A stretch of DNA of 64,000 bases from Apostichopus japonicus (lineage: Eukaryota; Echinodermata; Holothuroidea; Aspidochirotida; Stichopodidae). The notes beneath the pieces are model-generated. The model was given only the letters and a program-made list of their open reading frames with translations. It ran no database searches and had not been told where the DNA came from. The stretch's first letter is position 1. Each line of letters begins with the position of its first letter. This document shows, one piece after another, positions 36,041 through 47,459 of this stretch. Position numbers and translations under genes: made by a program. The stretch spans positions 5,230,501 to 5,294,500 of the forward strand of contig NC_092576.1 of assembly GCF_037975245.1 (NCBI RefSeq). The letters run 5' to 3'.

Positions 36041-36095
36041 TCGTTGTTAAAAATATTCGCTTGTTTATCTTTTATATTATCAGTATGGACCACTA

Positions 36096-36235
<140 letters not shown>

Positions 36236-36239
36236 ATTA

Positions 36240-37690
36240 TTAACAACCCATTAAATAATCTAGTATTTTCGTCATACCATTCTTCTTGCGAATCTTGTAC
36301 TCAACGTTTAAATGGAAATGTAACTTTTAACATACATTCACATTAAATTATGCATTCACGTCAATGCCTTAAAGGCAATGAGTAATTGTCATTGTGACCA
36401 AATAAGGGTAAAATGATGTAGTCGTTTCGTCATACCATTTACTTGCAATAATAATATTGAAATTTTTACTGGAAATGTGGAATTAATAAAAAAAGAAAAA
36501 AAAATCCGAATAGTTTTAATTACCTTTGCAAATATAACATTTGACATAGAGAATGAATAATAGGATGGGAGATATCCATGAAATGAACCATTCCTTATGC
36601 AAATATGAGTAACCTCAGCCCACAATGTGTAACATACATAGAATCACTGAAAAGCAGAAATGGAAGTGTCTTCTTTCTCGTTGCAAACGGTTTAGAAAGG
36701 GCCGTATCGGTAAGTTTTATTTCAAGAAGAATTTACACCAAGTCTTAGGCTATGAAAAACAGATAATTGAAAGACTGAAACTTTTTAATATGCGCACAGC
36801 CATATATAATGCAATACAAACTGTTGTTCAAAATAAATTTCACTTCCTACAGTTCTTCTCACCCTAGTAAATAATCAATTCGGAACAAGCCAAGCAAATA
36901 TGTTTGTAGAAAATATTACAAAAATAGTTTTGAACCTGTCATTATCAAAGATATCCATATAGTAGGAATACAAGTAACATTTATATTAAAGTGGAGAAAA
37001 TGCTCGTGTGGATATAAAATGCTGTTACCTATAAAGTTCCTTTTTCTGTGCATAACCCCAGATCTTATACATGGCTGTCGGTTTCAGTGACAAACCCCTT
37101 TTTTTAATCAAATTCTTAATTCTCCCATTGGCAGTACTAAATAGATTTTGCCGCTATCTGAATCAGTCGAGCGAATGTCATTTGAATCCATTTCCTCTCC
37201 ACACCTTTGATATGCACGACACTGTGTATCAGTTACAAAATCAAATTTTCATTCCGTACATTGAAATGAGGCTACTCTCTGAATCAGTTTAGGAAAATAA
37301 GAATTTCTGGTGCAAACAGTTCTCGTGTCAATTACATCGGACGTTGAGATAAGTTGTTTAAATATGTAAGAAATAGTATCATTTTTAATATGAGACGCAC
37401 TACAAATGCTACGATTAGCCGAAGTTAAGTGACTGTTACTTTCAGTTCACGCTTTGAAATATCATTATTGTTTTTTTTTCGGGTATCTTTTCAACACAAG
37501 AAGTGTTCATTATGAAAAATATAATAACAAATTAAAAATGAACTTTCTTTATATAATATTATTAAAGGTATACTTTCACTCTTAAATTGATTTGTTCATA
37601 CTTCTCTGTCCTTTGGGACGAGGGAGCGTTGTTCGCCTCATAGTCCGACTGGTAATTCATCAGCAGGAAGTCTCGCACTGATCCACAATC
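36240..37690. other. No gene recognised
   Basis: AT-rich. An 80-codon open frame at 36,625-36,867 (+) is Lys-rich (EKQKWKCLLSRCKRFRKGRI) with no recognisable domain or support. Confidence 0.4.
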
Positions 37691-37696
37691 AATATA

Positions 37697-37699
37697 CTG

Positions 37700-37756
<57 letters not shown>
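37697..37756. repeat. (TA)n microsatellite
   Basis: About 29 TA steps. Confidence 0.97.
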
Positions 37757-37757
<1 letters not shown>

Positions 37758-37918
37758 TGGGACTATACATTATAAAAAATGCAAAATTTCGATTTATCGT
37801 TTAATTTAAACTATAAACAGATACCATTATATTGTCTTCCTTTTGTAATCATGGTCGGTTCCAGGTTTTTGAAAAAGCCTGGGTGAGGTGGGGTGATGAG
37901 GTAATAGTGTTTTTTTTT

Positions 37919-39310
37919 TCAAATGCGTGGTTTTGATATGGGGTGCATAGGTAAGCTTGAACACCAGTTGTGGTTCCTTTTGTTTAGGTTTGGTAGTGAG
38001 GTATTGCCAACGGTTTTCAAATTTTCTGCCTTTCCTGGCTGTGACATTTTCCTCTTTCTTATAGTTACGGAGTAACAGTTTCTCTGTGAACGCGTTCTTT
38101 TTCTGTAAGAAATCAGTCTCATTGTTACAGAGACGTGCGTATATCGTAATACTTTCCCTTTAATGAAGCCTTTAAAAGTGGCAAGTGGGTGTGCAGAGTT
38201 TCTGTCGAGGTATTGAAAGGATTCCGTGGGTTTGATGTAGACTTTGGTGTCTAATAACCCATTGGTTTTGAACCTTGGACCTTTGAAGATTTTCAAATCT
38301 AGGTATGTTACCTCGGTGTGTGATATTTCTACCGTAAACTTTAAGAAGCGGTGAATTTCATTCAGCCTGTTTACTAGTTGATCAAGTTCCTGAAGTGAAC
38401 CGTCGTAAAGCAATAGAATATCATCACTATAGCGGAGCCATTTTCAGATTTTATTATCTGTCAGTAAAATCTGGTTTTCCAGTCCAGCATGACGGTATCA
38501 CAGAGTTCCGGAGAGGCTTAGCTACCCATAGCGCAACCGATCTTTTGTACATAAAATTGGTTATTGAAATCGAAACAGTTTGTTGTTAAAGTAAGTTCAT
38601 TTAGTTTGCGCATGGATATGGAAGATATTTTATTTATTCCATATTCGCTTTTTTCCGCCCTTTCATAGACTTCTTGACATATATATATAATGCCTACTCT
38701 TGGTATCCATGGCGACGACATCGAGTGTAGCAAGTACTACTCTTTTTGGTGACGGGATGGCTTCCAAAATTTTCAGAATGTGATTTGTGTATTTCACATA
38801 GATGCTTTCTTTTAATACAATAAGCAAGAAATAGTCCACAAATTCCGATATTTTTTCGGTCGGTGATCCGTTTCCGCTTATTATCGGTCTGCCGGCAAAT
38901 TTTGAGTTAGCCTGGGGTGCTTTATGATTTTTTGGTAGCACATATATGACCGGTGTGCGGATCTTGTGGCTATATGGTGACAAGTACTCGAAGGTGCTTT
39001 CATCGATTTCTTTTGCAGAGAACATTTCTATTAGTGTTTCCTGGACTAAACTTTTAGTTTGAAACGTCAGATCACGTTCTAACTTTTCGTAGTGGTGACT
39101 AGCTAATTGCCTTTCAATTTCGGCCTGATAGTCTGAGTGATTTATTATAGCAATGCCTCTACCTTTATCGAAGGGTTTGACAATAATAGATCGGTCGTTT
39201 TTAATTGCATTTAGTTCAAAAAGCTCCGCTTTGTGTGCTCCGCTTTGTGTGCTCCTCTTTGTTTTCTGTTGTACTAATCGAAACTTATTTGACTTACTCT
39301 GCTTTTAAAT
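37919..39310 (-). pseudogene. Penelope-like reverse transcriptase, frameshifted
   Basis: Reading the minus strand from about 39,025: YVLPKNHKAP, GRPIISGNGSPTEKISEFVD and LATLDV. The frame then changes, with VYERAEKSEYG, LNELTLTTNCFDFNNQFYVQ and KIGCAMGS. It changes again to the catalytic YSDD (38,420-38,431), YDGSLQELDQLVNRLNEIHR and VTYLDLKIF. The order YxLPKxHK, GRPI-SG, AMGS, YxDD, LDLKI is that of Penelope-like reverse transcriptases. At least two frameshifts make it non-functional. The upstream part to about 39,310 (minus) looks related but was not resolved. The endonuclease end is missing on this strand; a similar end on the opposite strand at 35.6 kb belongs to another copy. Confidence 0.75.
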
Positions 39311-39599
39311 GATTCATGTAAAGGACAAATCACACAATTTTTATTTGTTGTGGATACGGTCGTCATAGCTCTTCAGAAAACGCAACTGAATAACAAGTCC
39401 GGGTTTATATAAATTACTTTCTTTCAATTTACCATTTTTAAGCAATAGTGAAAGTAACAAGGAAGAAAGCATCAGAACAGTATAGTGTCACACAATTACC
39501 CGGCAGCATATTAACTCACTAGACGCTGTGCCACTGACTTGACTTGACGAAGAAGTACATTGTACAACGTAGCCAGATTTTCCTAGTGTGCAGTGCAAT

Positions 39600-40407
39600 G
39601 TAATTATAACTAATTAACCATCAAGTGTATATAAAGCGTGTTATAGTATATTGTAGTTATATCTTATGAACTATTAAGTGCATGGTGTGTTTCATAGTGT
39701 ATGGTAGTAATATGTAATGAATTACTAAGTGTATATGGTGTGTGTCATAGTGTATTGTAGTTATAACTAATTAACCGTCTAGTGTATATTGTGTGCGATA
39801 TAGTGTATTGTAGCTATAACTAACTTAATCTTCAATTGTACATGATGTGTGCTCTAGTGTATTGTAGTTATATCTAATGAACTTTTAAGTACATATGGTT
39901 TGTGCCATAGTGTATTGCAGTTATAACTAAGTAACCAACAAGTGTATGTGATGTATGTTTTAGTGCATTTCAGTTATACCTAATAAGCCTTCAAGTGTAT
40001 ATGATGTGTGTTTTTACGTATTGCAATTATAACTAACTGTTTGTTATAGTGTATTGTTGTTATAACTAATTAACCATCTAGTGTATATTGTGTGCGGTAT
40101 AGTGTATTGTAGCTATAACTAACTTAATCTTCAAGTGTATATGATGTGTGCTCTAGTGTATTGTAGTTATATCTAATGAACTTTTAAGTATATATGGTGT
40201 GCTCCATAGTGTAGTTCAGTTATAACTAAGTAACCATCAAGTGTATATGATGTATGTTTTAGTGCATATCAGTTATACCTAATTAGCCTTCAAGTGTATA
40301 TGATGTGTATTTTTATGTAATTTTATTATAACTAACTGTGTGTTATAGTGTATTGTTGTTATAACTAAGTACCATCGAGTGTAGATGGTGTGTATTATAG
40401 TGTATTG
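39600..40407. repeat. Minisatellite, about 54-bp unit, about 300-bp higher-order period
   Basis: Units run like AGTGTATATTGTGTGCGATA, TAGTGTATTGTAGCTATAAC, TAACTTAATCTTCA. Starts at 39,781, 39,835 and 39,888 give 53-54. A five- to six-unit block starting near 39,773 is repeated from 40,072 with few changes. Confidence 0.9.
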
Positions 40408-40967
40408 CAGAACAAAGAACGGCGGTGCACCATTACCAGGTTACCTCTGAAATCGCGTTCACTTGCTTTCTCAGACGTGAAACGAATCGTTCTATTTTTG
40501 TCATCAAGAGATGGAACAGCCTAATGGAAACAGCGACACGAAGATAAACAAAGAGAATGTCAACTGTGTATATTAATAAACACGCAATGTATCTGCAAAG
40601 TTATTGATCAAATGGAATTTTGTATAATCTCCCCGTGTTCATATATTTGCTTTCTGCTTTTGGTTGTGTCTGTATCCTTTAATGTCAGACGATAACGTTA
40701 AAGACGCTCCGTTCAAGAACCAATGATTGTCCAGCTGTTTTATTTAAAATCTATGTTGTAACTTACAGCCTTACTGTAGATGATAAACATTGTTACATGA
40801 CTATGACCGCCTGCAATCTTAACATTTATATTCCTTCATTTATTAGATCTGTGAAGGATCTAAAAGTTAAACATCATTTTATTTTGTCGATCCTAAAGGA
40901 TTAGAAAAGCACTAACGATCGTTGATGGTTTACTGAAAGCGAGAACAGAAACTGCTTGTGATTCAAT
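40408..40967. other. Upstream of gene C; 76-bp segment shared with 42,729-42,805
   Basis: CAGAACAAAGAACGGCGGTG and onward (40,408-40,484) closely matches CAGAACGAAGAACGGCGTTG at 42,729. The remaining sequence up to the ATG at 40,968 shows no clear promoter element. Confidence 0.5.
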
Positions 40968-41286
40968 ATGGAGAGAATTTGGTTCACATTCTTATTTATT
41001 TTCTTCGTTTCTGGTTCACCTGGATCTAAAGACACAATAGTTGTCAGACTTGTTGAAAGAGATTCTGTGATCTTGAAATGTAATGGATCTGCGACAAGAG
41101 GAAACAAATGGTTTATTGACGATCGAGTCATCTTTGCAAATGAAATAAGTTTTGATTCTTTAGCGGGTGTCAGCTTATCGAATGACTACTCATTATCAAT
41201 ATCAGACGTTACATTCAATCACCAAGGATTGTATAAATGTTATCGTAACAATATCCATGTTGTGAGCTACCAAGTGACAACAGTAG
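40968..41286 (+). CDS. IgSF receptor gene C, signal peptide plus Ig exon
   Basis: The ATG at 40,968 starts MERIWFTFLFIFFVSGSPGS, a typical signal peptide. One Ig-like domain follows: VILKCNGS (B-strand Cys), NKWFIDD (Trp) and HQGLYKCYRNN (F-strand Cys), so the canonical disulphide pair is present. The exon ends in phase 1 at GTAAGTAATG. Leader and first Ig domain share one exon, unlike genes A and B. The gene is therefore a different receptor subtype, in the same orientation and between the two duplicates. Expected location is the cell surface; ligand unknown. Confidence 0.75.
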
Positions 41287-41318
41287 GTAAGTAATGTAAC
41301 AATATTTGTACTGCCATG

Positions 41319-41321
<3 letters not shown>

Positions 41322-41357
<36 letters not shown>

Positions 41358-41388
41358 TATATATATATATTTATATATATATATATAT
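41322..41388. repeat. (TA)n microsatellite in gene C intron 1
   Basis: TA run with TAAATA and TTTATA interruptions. Confidence 0.95.
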
Positions 41389-41712
41389 CTGTGTTGCAAT
41401 AATTCAAAATAAACATAAACCATGGTGTAAAGTAAGATTTCTTAAGAGATCTATTTCAAATAATTCCAAATAATGTAACTCATGGCGTGACGATTTTAAA
41501 GCATGTACCCTACAATTGCATGACATTAGAACGAAGCTGCAATTGGAGAGCAAATGTATCAATAAAATAGCGGCCACTTATCACAGTATTTGAGGTTATC
41601 TTACAATTTATTGAGAATTATAGAGCTGTATACTCAAGAAATACAAATAATAGACCACACTTCAGTCTTGCTTTCATGTTAGAATTATCTTGTATGTATG
41701 TATGTATTTTAG

Positions 41713-41913
41713 ATCCTCATGCAAGCAGGAACTCGCGAAGAAGCCTCATTGACCTATCAAAGACGCAAGCTGACCAAAGTCAGTCTCTTAGATTCATATT
41801 TAACGTCCATGATTATGAATTGTCAATTGTCAACAACTCTGTAACTAGACGTCATACATTAATCTTGGAGCGAATCGAACCGGGGACCTGGAATTGTGTA
41901 ATTATTCATTACT
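41713..41913 (+). CDS. IgSF receptor gene C, second Ig-like exon (tentative)
   Basis: Between TGTATTTTAG and GTATGTTG a 201-nt segment (phase 1 to 1) encodes DPHASRNSRRSLIDL, QSLRFIFNVHDYELSI, RRHTLILERIEPGTWNC and VIIHY. The end (LERIEPGTWNC) resembles Ig E-F strands, but no B-strand Cys is visible, so the domain is atypical or degraded. The donor was chosen because it keeps phase 1 to the next exon. Reading on through it would reach a stop at 41,969. Confidence 0.5.
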
Positions 41914-42211
41914 GTATGTTGTATGTTGTTGCATATTTTGAAGTAATTACTTATTACCTGATTTACTGATTGAGTGCGCGTAAATGTTCCTATTTAATTT
42001 ATAGATCACTAACATATCTCTTTCAAAGTTCTCGCTACCCCTCCCCTCCCTTGCGAAGGGCTAAGTAACTTAGTGTTAATATAATCTTTTGAGGGCAGGG
42101 CAAATGAAAGTTCCTGAACAGATGTATTTAACATGATGTCCGACTATTTATAATAGTTGAAACATATATTATTGCAATCTTAAAATATCTTAGATTATTA
42201 TATTTCTCCAG

Positions 42212-42505
42212 TGATTCCAGAGCTTATATTGTCATTTGATCAACGCACGGACGGCAAACCGACCCGTTTATATGATTACTTAGTACAGGATCGAAGCAAA
42301 GCTCTAAAGGTTAGATGTATTGCTATAAGTTCCAGACCTCCTGCTAGCCTAACGTGGGTTGTGAATAGTGAAGATATAGACGCATCCAATGTACACAATG
42401 TACTATACAAACCAAACAAGGAGGGGGTAAATACCACAGACTCAGAATCTACATTACATCTACCACCAACTGGAACTCACGTCAAAATTTTATGTCACAA
42501 ATTTT
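42212..42505 (+). CDS. IgSF receptor gene C, third Ig exon, 3' end disrupted
   Basis: After ATTTCTCCAG, in phase 1, the sequence reads VIPELILSFDQRTDG, ALKVRCIAISSRPPASLTWV, SESTLHLPPTGTHVKILCH. This is a C2-type Ig domain with B-strand Cys (VRCIA), Trp (LTWVV) and F-strand Cys (KILCH). Just after the last Cys the reading runs into LINE-type sequence and a stop (42,523-42,525), so the G-strand and exon end are lost or displaced. Without splicing around it, the product would be a truncated protein lacking a membrane anchor. Confidence 0.65.
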
Positions 42506-42726
42506 TGTCACTAACTTTTTTCTAATAGGGTTGTGAATGAGTGGAACGGTTTGGCTGAGAAAGTTGTACTTGCAAGTAGTGTGAATGGGATTAAGAATGA
42601 TTTGGACAAGCACTTGAAGCATTGAAATCGGGTCTGAATGTTTGTTTCTTCATTTCTTTTATATTTTATGAAGACTTGAGTGTCCCTCCTGATCCTTTTT
42701 TCTACTAAACTAAACTCTAAATCTCA
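42500..42726 (+). mobile_element. LINE 3' end (reverse transcriptase C-terminus), 5'-truncated
   Basis: In the frame at about 42,505 the sequence reads LFSNRVVNEWNGLAEKVV, then SSVNGIKNDLDKHLKH and a stop at about 42,624. 'FSNRV.N.WN.L...VV.A.SVN.FK..LD' is the familiar C-terminal end of non-LTR reverse transcriptases. About 100 bases of T-rich 3' untranslated sequence follow. It lies directly after the last Cys of the third Ig exon of gene C. Confidence 0.7.
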
Positions 42727-42796
42727 CACAGAACGAAGAACGGCGTTGCACCATTACCGAGGTGGCCTCTAAAATAATCTTTTCTAGCTTTTTCAG

Positions 42797-43023
42797 ACGT
42801 GATATTAATAATTATATTATTATTACTTCGCAGAAATACTTCACGATGCTCGAGTACAGACGTTTCCACGATCAACCATGAACCGCAATCATTGAGTCCA
42901 TCAGCTGAAATGATGACAACTGAATATCACAAAGTCGTAACACATTGTTATTTTAGAGATCATGTGGCAGCACCTAACGACATTCCCGAGTATCAGGAGA
43001 TTGAACAGCTCAATGAAAACTAA
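42797..43023 (+). CDS. IgSF receptor gene C, membrane-proximal and tyrosine-motif tail exon
   Basis: After CTTTTTCAG, in phase 1, the exon encodes DVILIIILLLLRRNTSR (a hydrophobic stretch of only about 10 residues plus a basic stop-transfer), then a cytoplasmic tail to TAA 43,021-43,023. The tail has MMTTEYHKVV, a TxYxxV motif (42,919-42,936) matching the immunoreceptor tyrosine-based switch motif consensus TxYxx(V/I) of SLAM and PD-1 type receptors. It also has PEYQEIEQL, a YxxI motif (tyrosine at 42,991). The hydrophobic part is too short to span a membrane, so part of the helix may lie in an upstream exon lost or hidden near the LINE insertion. Confidence 0.6.
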
Positions 43024-43503
43024 AACAAGCAGATATACAGAGAGAATCAGATATTACAAATAGATTTCATCATAACCAAGATTATCAAATACATATGAAA
43101 AGTTAAGAATATGAACTTTTGTTGTAGCAATTTGATACTATTTCCCAATGTGTCATGACATAGCTGATATGTTGAAACCATCTTCAGACAATACAGTTTG
43201 CAATAAGATAAACATAAAACTTCCATTCCTTGTCATGCATGTGTCTAAGCTGTGTAAACATGTTCTATTCAATATAAATCAGCTTAGATATTTGCTAGCT
43301 GACAGTATTTTGTTTTTGGAATTGAGGAAAAGAAAGCGTAACTACAGAACATTAAAAACAGAGAAATGACCCCAATAGAAATGAAAAAGCTAACTGAAAA
43401 CTAAGGAAAGAAGATGAATAGAAACAAAAACAGAACTGTATATATTCTATAAGAGCATGACACTTGTGGAACAATGGATAATTACTGAACACTTCAACAA
43501 AAG

Positions 43504-43571
<68 letters not shown>

Positions 43572-44753
43572 TATATTTATAAACACTCACTAATATAATA
43601 CTTTAATTATTGTACATCTATTTATCGTTAATCTTAGTCACTGTTTATATTTCAATTTCATTTTCTATCTAGTCTAGTGATAAAGTTCAGCTCTACATTA
43701 ATTAGATTACTCGTTCTTTTGCGTTCTAGATAGAATACTACCGTATATTGTATTATAATTCAACTTTGGCTGATTCTCATTAATAGGCATCGTTCAATTG
43801 TGATTACTTGATCTGACAATAGCTGGCCAAGACACATCATGCCTTGCTGCAGGTAAGTAGCGTTCGTTATTTAAAAATTCATGCAATGAAATTAAACGAC
43901 TGTTAGCGCAGTACTGATATGACATCTCGACATGACATCTCGACTATTAATCCAACCAAGAATTTATCTCTCAGGAACTAAGTATCCTAATTTTATTTTG
44001 ATTGTCAGCAGTATGATATGCTTATTTATTAACTTTTGTCAGTCTAGCAAGCCATTACATGGTATGATTGTGTTAAGAGCTTGGTGCACATATGCATATC
44101 AATTTTCCTTATATTTGTGTACAACCATGACTAACGAATCACGGAAATAATGTTCGAACTTGAAGAAATATGTCGCATTCACATTGCATTGGAAAATGAA
44201 ACCAGGTGAATTTTCAAAACGGCCTTCAACTACTCCTAAATAACCGATTTGCTATATGTTAAAGGGAAGGAACTGCAGCATTCCAGACAATTATGAGAAA
44301 GTTCAGGAGCAGAACATGATTTAAAATTAAAGGTTACGGGGAGAGGAATAAATTCCAGCACCATTGCACCACCATTGATCCTCTGTAACAAGAAAATTAT
44401 GATAAAAGTGAAGTAAATCTAATAAAGCAATACATCATCATACTATTATTAGCGAGGCGATTGTGAAAGGCTGGACATGGTTCTGAGAGCCTTCGATTTA
44501 GTTGTATTTAATTTAAGTTCATACACTCCGATAATTTTAGCGCTCGACCAGTTCGGTATTTTTAGGTACTTTTGCAAATATGCCACATTCCATAACACTC
44601 GAAGCCATGGTAAGGGAAACCGTTATGGATGTTTCTTTACCCAACTTGAACAGTTTATTCTTGAGTTCTATGCGCTAAATTTTTGAAACATATGAACTTT
44701 ATATTAATGGAGAAAGTCAAGCGCGTAGCCAGGATTTCATCGTAGTAATATAT
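43024..44753. other. No gene seen; (TA)n at 43,506-43,566
   Basis: AT-rich sequence downstream of gene C with a pure (TA)n tract of about 30 steps. Open frames of 60-73 codons have no recognisable features. Confidence 0.5.
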
Positions 44754-45770
44754 TTTAACGCGCCGTCCTCGGTGGTGTGAGCAGGGAAGAGTGGGAATGC
44801 GGGAACACGGGAATGAGGCTGTCGACAGGAGATATTAAAGTTTACCCGTTTATTTACGATCTATATACATGTCAAGATGGTGCACAGTGGTCGTGCATTA
44901 CAGAGACGAAACCAGGTTTTAACACATGCTCAGAAGTTGATGAAGTTAAATACAACACAGTGCATTACTAATGGCGGGTCTCGACGCAAAGGGCAGAACG
45001 ATAGACGTCGGCGCTGAAGATTGGGCTATGGGGAACGGCGGCGCAGTTGACGGAATGGTGAACGGCGGCGCATTTGGCGGAATGGTGAACGGCCTCGCAG
45101 ATGGCGGGATTGTGAACGGCGGCGCAGATGGCGGAATGGTGAACGGCGGCGAAGTTGGCGGAATGGTGAACGGCTGCGCAGATGAACAGAAGGAATGTAG
45201 AACCTGGTCTTCTAGGTTATTTAACTCGTCGTCCGATCCAACCTCCTGCGCTGGCCCACCGCTGTTTGCGCCAACAGATGACTCGATCGTCTCCTAACTC
45301 ATGATCAGAATCGTTCTCCCCGTCCTAGTCCGAGCAGGAAACCAACCCCCTGGTACGGTACGAGCCCGCAGTTGCTTTTAAACAGAAACTACTTCCTACA
45401 CCTACAATGTGTGAACCTACACTTTACTCTATTAGAAACATAAGCCACGGCCAGTCTACAACCAATAAAACACGATAAATACGACATGCGTGCTGGTTAA
45501 GATTTACCCAGACCTAACATTTTTGGCCCCTGGAAAACGTGACCTAGACGTCCTTCTTAGTGACCTCCTAAATCGAGCAACACGAGAGAGTTCCCCCTTA
45601 ACGTTGTTCATAACTCAAGCAAGTGACACCCCTTATAAGATTTTATCTAACAAACAATTCCCGTAAAGCGTCTAATATAATGTAAAGAATCAATCCAAGT
45701 TAAAACATTCGATTGGACAAAATACTTGTTAACGCTAACGACAAACAAGGAGCTTTGACGTGTCGTTACA
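44754..45770 (-). repeat. Left LTR (3' LTR of the minus-strand element)
   Basis: Starts TTTAACGCGCC (first bases altered from TGTAACG) and ends TGTCGTTACA. It contains five 27-bp units (AACGGCGGCGCAGTTGGCGG-type, 45,033-45,180), where the right LTR has about two. The Gly/Val/Asn-rich reading 44,971-45,297 is a product of these units. A purine-rich tract lies on the minus strand just inside (complement of 45,771-45,785), consistent with a polypurine tract. Confidence 0.8.
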
Positions 45771-46170
45771 TCTTTCCTACCCGAGAATGAAATGCGTCCC
45801 GCATTTAACTTAGCTCTTTTAAGAGAAAAGAATGAAAAATAGTACACACATGCAGTTCGATCGCAGTACTTAGCAACTTAAAAAAGAGTCGTAAGCATGA
45901 ATAATATGACGCCTCCATCCTATAACAGATGTCCTCTCAACTAAACAAACATAAGGAAAATCAAAGTGTCCCGTATAACAAAAATAAGGTAAACATCAAA
46001 GTGTCCAGTCTAATGTGTGAAAATAATTTACAACATGCGTATATCGTGAAACTTAATGTTCAAACCACGTAAATAATGCACTAACGTTGGAATAAAGATC
46101 AACATCCGTATCCAAAATCATATAAGATAACGTGTGGTTTCCAAAGGCAAACATATAACATAGAACAAAA

Positions 46171-46455
46171 TCAGCAAGTACATTTAAAATCGTCCAACAG
46201 AGTAAAAAAACAAGGTCCGAACGAAGCTTCGTCGCTTTGGCGGAACCCAACTTGCGGCGCACTGTCTCGCAGCGCATCTCTCTCGGCTCTCCGTCTCAAG
46301 CGCGACGTTCTACGTAGTATCATAGGTGAGTGCGTCGTTCCTCTCCCTCTGTCTGGCTGATTTAAGTTCTTGGTTGTACATTTTCGACATGGCAGGTGTT
46401 GGTAGTCTTTACAGTTTCGATTGGCAAGTTGATCCTTCAATGCACTAAACAGCAC
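46171..46455 (-). pseudogene. Possible end of pol or other internal remnant
   Basis: The minus-strand frame has CRKCTTKNLNQPDRGRG and ILRRTSRLRRRAERDALRD. Basic RR-rich ends of this kind close many gypsy-type polyproteins, but no integrase motif is visible. Low-confidence remnant. Confidence 0.3.
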
Positions 46456-46803
46456 ATAAGATAAACATAATTAAGTCTAACGTCTCCCCAGCAATTGCAA
46501 AATAAAGGTCTGAAATTTGCTACTCCTGCGGAAGCAAATGAACAAATGTCAAAATACTGTGTCTTCAAACAAAACAATTCACTAACTAGTAGATCCCCAA
46601 AACAGTTATTTATTCAAGGCAGGTAGCTAACGAAGAGGGGGGATTCCGGTAGTCCAAACTCCATCTGGGCTTGACATAAGAAGTCTTTGTTCCAGATTTA
46701 GTTCAGTCTTTGCTAGCGCTAGTCGTGGTACGTCGGTGGTGGTCTGGTGACTTGCTGACAGATATCAATTGAAAATAGAGATTTTCTGGCCAACCTTTCG
46801 TTT

Positions 46804-47022
46804 TTCGTCACAAACAAAGTATTTGTAAACATTTACATCTATATCTACAGCCTTCACAGCCAACGATGACCTCCAACGCTGCGGACTTTTTCCAATCTTT
46901 TACGGGGATGTCTACATTTCTGGCTGGTGCGTAATTTAAAGGGACAGTCTACCTAGTTTTAGCTGTTTCCTCCAGAGCCGAGATGTGCGTGGTACAGCTA
47001 AACAATCAACTATTTAAGTTTT
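46804..47022. repeat. Inverted partner of 49,082-49,290
   Basis: About 210 bases containing GTATTTGTAAACATTTACAT, CAACGATGACCTCCAACGC and GAGCCGAGATGTGCGTGG recur as the reverse complement inside the right LTR. The edge coincides with the point where reverse transcriptase sequence stops. Confidence 0.85.
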
Positions 47023-47459
47023 TCTATGGAATGAACAATCTGCTTCTTCCGGACCAGTACAACTGGCGATGCCCATGGGCTTGATGAAGGTTCAATGATG
47101 TCCTGGCCTAGCATTCTTTCTACCTCGTTCTCGGCCTCTTCCTTGCGGTGTATCGGGAGGCGACGCGGGGCCTGTCGAATTGGCCTAGAAGTTCCGGTGT
47201 CGATTGCATGTTGGACCAAGTCAGTGCGCCCAAGGTCCCCTTTACATCGAGCAAAGACGTCTGCATTATCGGCCAGAAGTTTTTTCACCAATTTCGCTTC
47301 CGCGTCACCAAGGTAGTCAGAGCTCTGCTCTGCTAGCTTATGCAAATGTTCGTCCAGAGTTGCATATTTCTCCTTGCATTCTACAACGCTTCTCTCCCTG
47401 GTCTTGCAACGGGCAACTGTTTTTTTCTTCAATTCCTTTTTTCTTCTGCAGAAAGACAT
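47010..47459 (-). pseudogene. Retrotransposon pol: start of reverse transcriptase, truncated
   Basis: On the minus strand: VKKLLADNADVFARCKGDLG, VQHAIDTGTSRPIRQAPRRL, VERMLGQDIIEPSSSPWASP and VVLVRKK, then unrelated residues and a stop. This is the N-terminal part of a gypsy-type reverse transcriptase up to the SPWASPVVLVRKK block. The catalytic YxDD region is absent because the sequence switches to the inverted repeat at about 47,022. Confidence 0.85.

Noticed and set aside
44971..45297. Gly/Val/Asn-repeat protein
   Set aside because: It is the 27-bp minisatellite inside the left LTR; the right LTR has fewer units and no such frame.
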